Origin: Clostridiaceae bacterium
Lineage (GTDB): Bacteria; Bacillota; Clostridia; Peptostreptococcales; Natronincolaceae
Assembly: GCA_020832135.1 (NCBI GenBank)
Contig: JAFIFG010000038.1
Coordinates: forward strand, 1 to 41,660
Direction: 5' to 3'
DNA length: 41,660 bases
Part shown: piece by piece, positions 36,307-41,660 of the stretch
How the letters are laid out: every line of letters begins with the position of its first letter
Numbering within the stretch: the stretch's first letter is position 1
The notes under the pieces: generated by a model
Told to the model about the DNA's origin: nothing
Database searches by the model: none
Seen by the model: the letters and a program-made list of their open reading frames with translations, nothing else
Program-made: the position numbers and the translations under genes

Positions 36307-37353
36307 TTAAACATGAATCACTCTGTACCCCGCTGCCTTCACCAGCCTATTCATAATAGCCTGCCCTAGATCTATTTCTTCAATAGCTTCCGCAAGAATG
36401 ATTTCCACCTCCGTGTCATCAAATTCCCTTAGGATTTTAAAAAGATTAGCAGCTACCACCTTAAGATTTTCTCGACTTCCTATGGTTTTTAAAGTTCCTT
36501 CATCATATTTGCTATAGGTTTCATCAAAACATAGGATACCAACTTTTTTACCCTGTGCTTTATATTGTTTTTGTAGTCTTTTGATTTCTTCTATTGTGTC
36601 TTCTTCCTTACCCTTTACAATGTAAACCTCTGCCTTTGGGGCATAATGAGTATATTTCATGCCAGGGGATTTTGGTACTGCACCTTCTGCACCCTCTAGG
36701 GCAGCATCCACCTCCACCTTACCTAATACCGCCTCCAGCATTTCTTTGGTTATGCCTCCTGGCCGCAGGATGATGGGTATATCTCCCGTCATATCCAGCA
36801 CTGTAGATTCTACACCAACATCACAGCTATTACCTTGAATAATGGCATCTACCCTACCGCTTAAGTCCTGCACCACATGGTCTGCCTTTGTGGGACTAGG
36901 TTTCCCTGAAATATTAGCACTTGGGGCCGCCACCGGCACCTGTGCCTTTTCAATTAGCTTAAGAGCTATAGGGTGAGAGGGCATTCTAATGGCTACGGTA
37001 TTTAAACCTCCCGTAATTTCCTTAGGTACTAGGTCCGTCTTCTCCAATACAATAGTCAAGGGTCCCGGCCAAAACTTCTCCATTGCCATCAATGCTTTAG
37101 GGGGAATTTCCTTCACTAATTTTTCTACCCCCTGCATTTTTGCTACATGTACAATTAGGGGGTTATCAGAAGGCCTCCCCTTTGCTTCAAAGATTTTTTT
37201 CACTGCCTTTGGTTCTAGGGCATTGGCCCCTAATCCATATACCGTTTCCGTAGGAAAGGCTACAGTTCCACCAGCACTTAAAATAGCTGCTGGTTTCTCT
37301 AATTTTTTCTCTTCTATATTTTCTTCATCAATTTCTATAATATAAGTTTTCAT
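36307..37353 (-). CDS. tsaC: L-threonylcarbamoyladenylate synthase (TsaC/Sua5)
   Basis: A 348-residue Sua5-type enzyme that makes threonylcarbamoyl-AMP from Thr, bicarbonate and ATP, for the t6A37 modification of ANN-decoding tRNAs. YrdC domain (about 20-205): GGTVAFPTETVYGLGANAL, the KGRPSDNPLIVHV signature, FWPGPLTIVL and APSANISGKPSPT. It continues into a linker, SPGMKYTHYAPKAEVYIVKG, and the Sua5 C-terminal domain (about 230-348), which short TsaC lacks. YwlC of Bacillus. ATG 37353 overlaps the PBP stop by 1 nt; a TTG one codon earlier is an alternative. Confidence 0.95.
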   Translation of the reverse strand: MKTYIIEIDEENIEEKKLEKPAAILSAGGTVAFPTETVYGLGANALEPKAVKKIFEAKGRPSDNPLIVHVAKMQGVEKLVKEIPPKALMAMEKFWPGPLTIVLEKTDLVPKEITGGLNTVAIRMPSHPIALKLIEKAQVPVAAPSANISGKPSPTKADHVVQDLSGRVDAIIQGNSCDVGVESTVLDMTGDIPIILRPGGITKEMLEAVLGKVEVDAALEGAEGAVPKSPGMKYTHYAPKAEVYIVKGKEEDTIEEIKRLQKQYKAQGKKVGILCFDETYSKYDEGTLKTIGSRENLKVVAANLFKILREFDDTEVEIILAEAIEEIDLGQAIMNRLVKAAGYRVIHV

Positions 37354-38759
37354 CAATTGCCTACACCTCTTCTTAAAGCTTCCTTCATTATTTCTCCAGC
37401 TATAGGAGCAGCTGCAGCTCCGCCAGTTTCCCCTGCACTTTCTAGAATTACCGCCACCGCCACCGTCGTTTCATCTCTGTCGGCAAACCCTATAAACCAT
37501 GCGTGACTTCTTCCCGTAGCATTTTCCGCCGTACCGGTTTTACCTCCCACTACTGTTCCAGGAATTGCTGCTCTTCTACCAGTACCCCTATTAACAGCAG
37601 CAATCATCATATCCCTCACTTCTCCTGCTATTTCATGTGAAACTATCTCTATTCCCTCTACTGTGTTTGTGTTTAACACCCTGCCTTGAGGATTTTGAAC
37701 CTCCGCCACTAAATAGGGAGGCATCATCACACCATCATTGGCAAAGGTTCCAGCAATAAGTGCCATATGTATAGGTGTTGCTAAGAGCTTTCCCTGACCG
37801 ATTCCTATTGCCGCCAAGTCAGTGGTGGGAATGGTGCCAGCAGGAAATCTACTGGCACTTATGGGTACATCGCTTTTAAAGGGTGTGCCTACAAAGAACC
37901 TTTTAGCAATTCCCCTTGTCTTTCCTTCTCCTAACTCCACCGTCATTCTAGCAAAATTAGTGTTACAGGATACCACCAAAGAGTCCTTAAGATCCACTTT
38001 TCCATGGGCATGCCCACCATAGTCAGAAAGTCTATAGCCATCTATAACGATAGAGCCTTCACAATCATACTCCTCCTCTAAAATATGAGGATTTTCTAAG
38101 ATGGCGGCCGCCATAATTACCTTATAGGTGGAGCCTGGTGGATAAAGCCCTACAGTACTTCTATTAATCAAAGGACTTCTTTCGTCATTTATCAGTGTGT
38201 TCCAATCCGCCACCAAAGTCGTGGGATTGAAATCTGGTTTACTAACCATAGCTAATACTTCTCCCGTAGTAGGATTTATGGCCACCGCTGACCCGGTTCT
38301 CCCCCTCATTAACCCCTCTACTTTCCTTTGCAATTCATGATCTATAGTAAGAACTAAATTGTTTCCCCTAACCATGTCAGTAGTAAGCTGTTCTCTTATT
38401 CTAGCCACAGGACTCTCTGGAAACAGGGCCATTAATTGTTGGTTGTAATGGTTTTCCAAACCAGCTCTACCATATTGTTTATAGCTATAGCCAATCACAT
38501 GGCTATATAAATTGTTATGGGGATAATTTCTTACGGGTCTATCCCCCACCACCTCCGAGGTTGCCAATGGCACACCCCTTCTATCGTAGATATTCCCCCT
38601 TATGGTATTATCCTCCCTAGCCCATTGCCTTCTATTATAGGGATTGTTTATAATACCAGCTGCTTGGAATATTTGAAAATAAGTTAAATAACCTATGATG
38701 CTTAAAAACAGAAGACTCACCACGATAATCAAATGTACAATTTTTTTATTGGGGTTCAA
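37353..38759 (-). CDS. Class B penicillin-binding protein (PbpA/FtsI-like transpeptidase)
   Basis: A 468-residue bitopic enzyme that cross-links peptidoglycan. Membrane helix (about 8-30), a short N-terminal domain with RGNIYDRRGVPLATS, and a transpeptidase domain with catalytic S210 in PGSTYKVIMA, SCN at 264-266 and KTG at 407-409. The compact N-terminal part resembles actinobacterial PbpA (about 490 residues) more than PBP2/FtsI of 600+. The TTG at 38759 with AGGAG 10 nt upstream begins within the rodA-like gene (14-nt overlap). With the flippase-like polymerase and FHA gene it is the same trio as mycobacterial fha-rodA-pbpA. Confidence 0.9.
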   Translation of the reverse strand: MNPNKKIVHLIIVVSLLFLSIIGYLTYFQIFQAAGIINNPYNRRQWAREDNTIRGNIYDRRGVPLATSEVVGDRPVRNYPHNNLYSHVIGYSYKQYGRAGLENHYNQQLMALFPESPVARIREQLTTDMVRGNNLVLTIDHELQRKVEGLMRGRTGSAVAINPTTGEVLAMVSKPDFNPTTLVADWNTLINDERSPLINRSTVGLYPPGSTYKVIMAAAILENPHILEEEYDCEGSIVIDGYRLSDYGGHAHGKVDLKDSLVVSCNTNFARMTVELGEGKTRGIAKRFFVGTPFKSDVPISASRFPAGTIPTTDLAAIGIGQGKLLATPIHMALIAGTFANDGVMMPPYLVAEVQNPQGRVLNTNTVEGIEIVSHEIAGEVRDMMIAAVNRGTGRRAAIPGTVVGGKTGTAENATGRSHAWFIGFADRDETTVAVAVILESAGETGGAAAAPIAGEIMKEALRRGVGN

Positions 38760-39957
38760 AATCCATCAGCTCCTCTGTTTCATAGCTTTTTTTAGACACC
38801 GCCTGCAATATGCCAAAGGCAATAAATGCCGAAACCAAAGCACTTCCTCCATAGCTTATAAAGGGCATAGTAATCCCCGTTAGTGGGATAAGCTTAATCA
38901 CTCCACCTATAATCATAAAGGTTTGGTAGCTATAGGTTAAAGTTATCCCTAATGCAATGATTTTTTTGAAGGTATCCTGTATCGTCAAGGTTATTTTAAA
39001 GCTTCTATAGATTAATAAAAAATATAGCAGCACCACCGCCATAGCACCAAAGGTCCCCATTTCTTCAGCAATGGCGGAAAATATAAAGTCCGTATGTACT
39101 TCTGGAATATAATCTGGGTACCCTAAGCCTAGCCCCGTACCGAAAAATCCTCCCGTTGCAATAGCAAAAAGGGATTGAGTGATTTGATAGCCTCTCCCAG
39201 CAATATCCCTCCAAGGGTTGATCCAGGCCTCAAACCGCACCTGCACATGGGTCATGGTAAAGTAACCGTAGACCACGATGAGGATAGCGGCAGCGAAATT
39301 ATAAAACACTAACTTATAGTCCTTGTAAAATACATAAAAGATACTGATAAATATGCTATAAAACAACATAGCCATACCCATATCCCGCTGTGCCACCAAA
39401 AACAATATATGTACATAGCTAATACCTAAAAAATAATAGATGTTTTTTAATTTATCGGGATAAGTAAAGTAGGAGGCTATAAAAAAGATAAAGCTTATTT
39501 TAATGATCTCCGCCGGTTGAAAAACAAAATCCCCTATTCTTATCCAGTTGGTGGCACCCTTAATGGTGGTTCCCACCGTAAAGGTTAAAATAAATAATAC
39601 AATACCAAAACCAATATAAAGGTACATATACTCGTCCCAGTTTCTTATCCATCGAAATATACCATAGCTTAAGAAATACAAAATGACCCCTAATCCATAC
39701 CAGGTTATTTGTCTAAAACCAAAATTAGGATCCAAACGATAAATCATAACAATCCCCAGACTAGAAAGCATGGAAATAAGCAGAAATATATATTGATCCC
39801 CCATCCTAGCCTTTACAATAATGATATAGGATACCAATATGAGTAAGGTCAATACCCCACCAGCTATTAAAATGGATGTATCTAAAGGTTCTGTATAGAC
39901 ATACAGCAACCCAAAGAGCAAGATATTAATGATTACTAAGATACTAATGGGTCGCAT
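38746..39957 (-). CDS. FtsW/RodA/SpoVE-family peptidoglycan polymerase
   Basis: A 403-residue SEDS glycosyltransferase with about ten membrane helices. Conserved segments: GATNWIRIGDFVFQPAEIIK (about 130-150), RFEAWINPWRDIAGRGYQITQSLFAI, HTDFIFSAIAEEMGTFGA and TGITMPFISYGGSALVSAFI. The essential Asp site is in the extracellular WRDIAGRGYQ region. It partners the downstream class B PBP (14-nt overlap) and starts with a 1-nt TAATG junction to the FHA gene, so the three are one unit. Which of FtsW, RodA or SpoVE it replaces cannot be told from sequence. Confidence 0.9.
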   Translation of the reverse strand: MRPISILVIINILLFGLLYVYTEPLDTSILIAGGVLTLLILVSYIIIVKARMGDQYIFLLISMLSSLGIVMIYRLDPNFGFRQITWYGLGVILYFLSYGIFRWIRNWDEYMYLYIGFGIVLFILTFTVGTTIKGATNWIRIGDFVFQPAEIIKISFIFFIASYFTYPDKLKNIYYFLGISYVHILFLVAQRDMGMAMLFYSIFISIFYVFYKDYKLVFYNFAAAILIVVYGYFTMTHVQVRFEAWINPWRDIAGRGYQITQSLFAIATGGFFGTGLGLGYPDYIPEVHTDFIFSAIAEEMGTFGAMAVVLLYFLLIYRSFKITLTIQDTFKKIIALGITLTYSYQTFMIIGGVIKLIPLTGITMPFISYGGSALVSAFIAFGILQAVSKKSYETEELMDFEPQ

Positions 39958-40397
39958 TACTCCACCTCTTTTACAAATAAAAATTCAACCTGTCCTAAAC
40001 CAATACGATCCCCACTTTTTAGCTTTATTACATCCTGAAGTTTCTTCGTATTTAAATAAGTGCCATTGACACTACCAATATCCTCTAAAAAATACTCCCC
40101 TTCATCCATGGTGATCTTTGCATGGTTAGAGGAAATAAACCTGTCCATAATTTGGATATCATTTCCCTTTTTCCTTCCTATGGTTGTAGCATCCTTTAGG
40201 TCGTAAAACTCTTCTATTTCAAAGTCTAGAGTTTCTTTACGATTAATTAGTTTCAAATAGGGGGTATTATATTTTTTCTTTTGTTTCCCATTTATACGGC
40301 TTATATCTAGGTAAATAAGCCGTATAATATTATAAATAAAATAGTAAATTAAAGCGATAAATAGATATCGTATGATCCACGAAAGTATTGGAAACAT
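39957..40397 (-). CDS. Membrane-anchored FHA-domain protein
   Basis: A 146-residue protein: one or two N-terminal membrane helices (about residues 5-30), a basic linker with RINGKQKKKYN, and an FHA domain (about 70-146) with the phosphothreonine-binding signature: TIGRKKGNDIQI, the RFISSNHAKI strand and the GSVNGTYLN loop. It should recognise a phosphothreonine partner near the membrane. First of the FHA-RodA-PBP operon, with a promoter at 40466-40493. The mycobacterial homologous arrangement is regulated by Ser/Thr kinases; none is visible in this window. Confidence 0.88.
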   Translation of the reverse strand: MFPILSWIIRYLFIALIYYFIYNIIRLIYLDISRINGKQKKKYNTPYLKLINRKETLDFEIEEFYDLKDATTIGRKKGNDIQIMDRFISSNHAKITMDEGEYFLEDIGSVNGTYLNTKKLQDVIKLKSGDRIGLGQVEFLFVKEVE

Positions 40398-40415
40398 AAT
40401 TAACCACCTTTTAAT

Positions 40416-40470
40416 TTTTATCTTAGTCTCGTTTTATTTTAGTGTAGTTTTATCTTATAGTCTATTTTAT
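40416..40470. repeat. Short tandem repeat, 16-17 nt period
   Basis: Three and a third units on the plus strand: TTTTATCTTAGTCTCG (40416-40431), TTTTATTTTAGTGTAG (40432-40447), TTTTATCTTATAGTCTA (40448-40464) and TTTTAT (40465-40470). On the minus strand they lie from the -10 box into the leader of the FHA-RodA-PBP unit. Confidence 0.6.
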
Positions 40471-40493
40471 ACCAAAGTTCCTTCTATTAACAA
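40466..40493 (-). promoter_or_regulatory. Promoter of the FHA-RodA-PBP unit
   Basis: Minus strand TTGTTA (40488-40493), 16-nt spacer, TATAAA (40466-40471), 69 nt before the FHA start. Confidence 0.6.
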
Positions 40494-40498
40494 GAATT

Positions 40499-41251
40499 TT
40501 AAAATGTTTTAGAAATCATCATGCCAAATATAAAACCTAAAATAGCAAACACTGTAGATATTCTTCCCCTATGAAGATCTTGAGCCCTTGGTATTAATTC
40601 TCCAAAGGTTATATATAGCATTGTTCCCCCCGCAAAGGCAAGGCATACACCTATGAAGCCATAGGCAAAATTACCAACCAAAGCCCCAATAAAGGCCCCA
40701 AATCCCATCGGCGCCCCCGCCAGAAGCGTCAGTAAAAAAGCCTTCCATCTCGAATAACCTCCAACCCGCATAGGTGTCACCATTGCCAATCCCTCCGGCA
40801 TATTGTGTAGAGCAATCACTACCGCTAAGCCTATACCCAATCTAGCCTCCGCTACAAATCCAGAACCAATAGCCAAACCCTCCGGGAAATTATGTAATGC
40901 TATTCCTACCCCCAACAGGATGGCAGTCTTTATATATCCTGTTTTTCCGTTAAATCGTTTTTTATGTATATGGGTGATAAAAACATCTAAATAAGATGCA
41001 AGGCATGCTCCTGCAGCAATGCCTATAGCAGTAGGTATAACCCCTCCCACCATAAAGGCCTCAGGAATCAATTCAAAGGTAACAATTGCCACCATCAATC
41101 CACTAGACATACCAATAATAGCACTTAGAAACCGCTTTGTAGGATTTTTCAATACAAAAGCCATCATACCTCCCAAGCCAGTTCCTGCAATTCCTACAAA
41201 AAAGCCAATGAAAGTTGTTCTCCATAAATCGCTCAAACTTTTCCCCTCCAA
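40499..41251 (-). CDS. ZIP-family metal transporter
   Basis: A 250-residue, about eight-helix transporter for zinc or a related divalent metal. The two metal-pathway motifs are HNFPEGLAIGSGF (about 120-132) and HNMPEGLAM (about 148-156), within the fourth and fifth helices; a His-rich cytoplasmic loop (THIHKKR, about 93-99) lies before them. In this family (ZupT/GufA type) length is normal. Standalone; probable start ATG 41251, since CTTCC is not usable and an AAGGAG-like GGAGGGG precedes it. Confidence 0.9.
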   Translation of the reverse strand: MEGKSLSDLWRTTFIGFFVGIAGTGLGGMMAFVLKNPTKRFLSAIIGMSSGLMVAIVTFELIPEAFMVGGVIPTAIGIAAGACLASYLDVFITHIHKKRFNGKTGYIKTAILLGVGIALHNFPEGLAIGSGFVAEARLGIGLAVVIALHNMPEGLAMVTPMRVGGYSRWKAFLLTLLAGAPMGFGAFIGALVGNFAYGFIGVCLAFAGGTMLYITFGELIPRAQDLHRGRISTVFAILGFIFGMMISKTF

Positions 41252-41322
41252 ACTCCTTATTAATGAGTCAACTTCTAAATGTATATTCTTTTAGAAGGGA
41301 AAATATAGCTTGTGTATAGAAT

Positions 41323-41348
41323 AAAGCAGAGGAATATTCCCCTGCTTT
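41323..41348 (-). terminator. Terminator of prfA
   Basis: A palindrome AAAGCAG-a-GGAATATTCC-c-CTGCTTT: about 12 bp with one A-C mismatch. It overlaps the prfA stop codon; the T-run is broken (TTTATTCT). Confidence 0.6.
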
Positions 41349-41660
41349 ATTCTTCTGCTGCCTTTAATTTTTCCGCTTGATCCGATGTAATCAATGCTTC
41401 TATCATTTCATCTATCTCACCATTTAAGAAGCTATCTAATTTATATAATGTTACATTAATTCTATGGTCTGTAATACGTCCCTGTGGGAAGTTATAGGTT
41501 CTGATACGCTGACTTCTATCACCGGATCCTACCTGTGTCTTTCTATCGGCAGCGATTTCTGCCTGTTGATCTTGAATCATTCTATCTAACAATCTAGCTT
41601 TTAAAACCTGTAATGCTTTTTCCTTGTTTTTAAGCTGAGATTTCCCATCCTGACAGGAAA
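41347..41660 (-). CDS. prfA: Peptide chain release factor 1, C-terminal part
   Basis: About 104 residues are visible; the gene enters from the right edge, so the true start, the PxT anticodon-like motif and the GGQ are outside. The visible frame begins with [15 protein letters not shown] and continues [40 protein letters not shown] and [32 protein letters not shown] is RF1-type; RF2 has a different sequence here. RF1 reads UAA/UAG. In other firmicutes prfA opens this backbone, followed by prmC; here a ZIP gene takes that place. Confidence 0.97.
   Translation of the reverse strand, partial: SCQDGKSQLKNKEKALQVLKARLLDRMIQDQQAEIAADRKTQVGSGDRSQRIRTYNFPQGRITDHRINVTLYKLDSFLNGEIDEMIEALITSDQAEKLKAAEE

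Overview
The window is a low-GC, almost wholly minus-strand chromosomal segment from a spore-forming, flagellated member of the Clostridia, probably an Alkaliphilus/Natronincola-like anaerobe. The grounds are the sporulation genes (spoIIID, spoIIQ, spoIID), the clostridial-style ATP synthase operon with two c-subunit genes, AAGGAGG-type Shine-Dalgarno sites and frequent TTG/GTG starts. Genus placement is inference. No rRNA, tRNA, CRISPR array, transposase or phage gene was seen.

Layout, low to high coordinate. 1-3200: a truncated zincin-type metallopeptidase gene, an MBL-fold hydrolase (one of only two plus-strand genes) and a phosphohexomutase. 3300-12300: fabZ, three flagellar rod genes (flgJ-like, flgG, flgF), an MreB/Mbl actin, spoIIID, spoIIQ, spoIID, murA and ywmB. 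The order matches the Bacillus subtilis ywmB-murAA-spoIID-spoIIQ ... spoIIID-mbl-flhO-flhP ... fabZ block. 12700-13800: a YueI-family gene with a Cys4 tail and a plus-strand NusG-II-domain gene. 13842-21174: complete F1Fo ATP synthase operon (atpZ-I-B-E-E-F-H-A-G-D-C), predicted Na+-coupled. 21462-22616: UDP-GlcNAc 2-epimerase.

22743-30760 looks like an accessory insertion into the conserved mnaA ... tagO/upp backbone. It holds a TetR-controlled ABC efflux system (regulator, ATPase, FtsX-type permease, periplasmic-type adaptor) and a probable catabolic pair (class III aminotransferase plus beta-keto acid cleavage enzyme) with a DUF3870 gene. 30899-41660 returns to the backbone: tagO, comEB, an M20 peptidase, upp, rpiB, an arginine-phosphatase-like ywlE with a large coiled-coil insertion, tsaC/sua5, a PBP-RodA-FHA cell-wall module, a ZIP transporter and the 3' part of prfA.

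The most unusual structure is a dispersed 189-bp near-perfect palindrome present in four equal-length, same-orientation copies (5021-5209, 12510-12698, 33954-34142, 34852-35040). Each lies 1-36 nt beyond the stop codon of a minus-strand gene (flgF, yueI, upp, rpiB) and would form a long hairpin in the mRNA. Other points of note: a divergent cytoplasmic loop in one c subunit, a hairpin that hides the spoIIID ribosome site, a strong sigma-F-type promoter before spoIIQ, a sigma-D-type promoter before flgF, and an M20 peptidase with no standard start codon.
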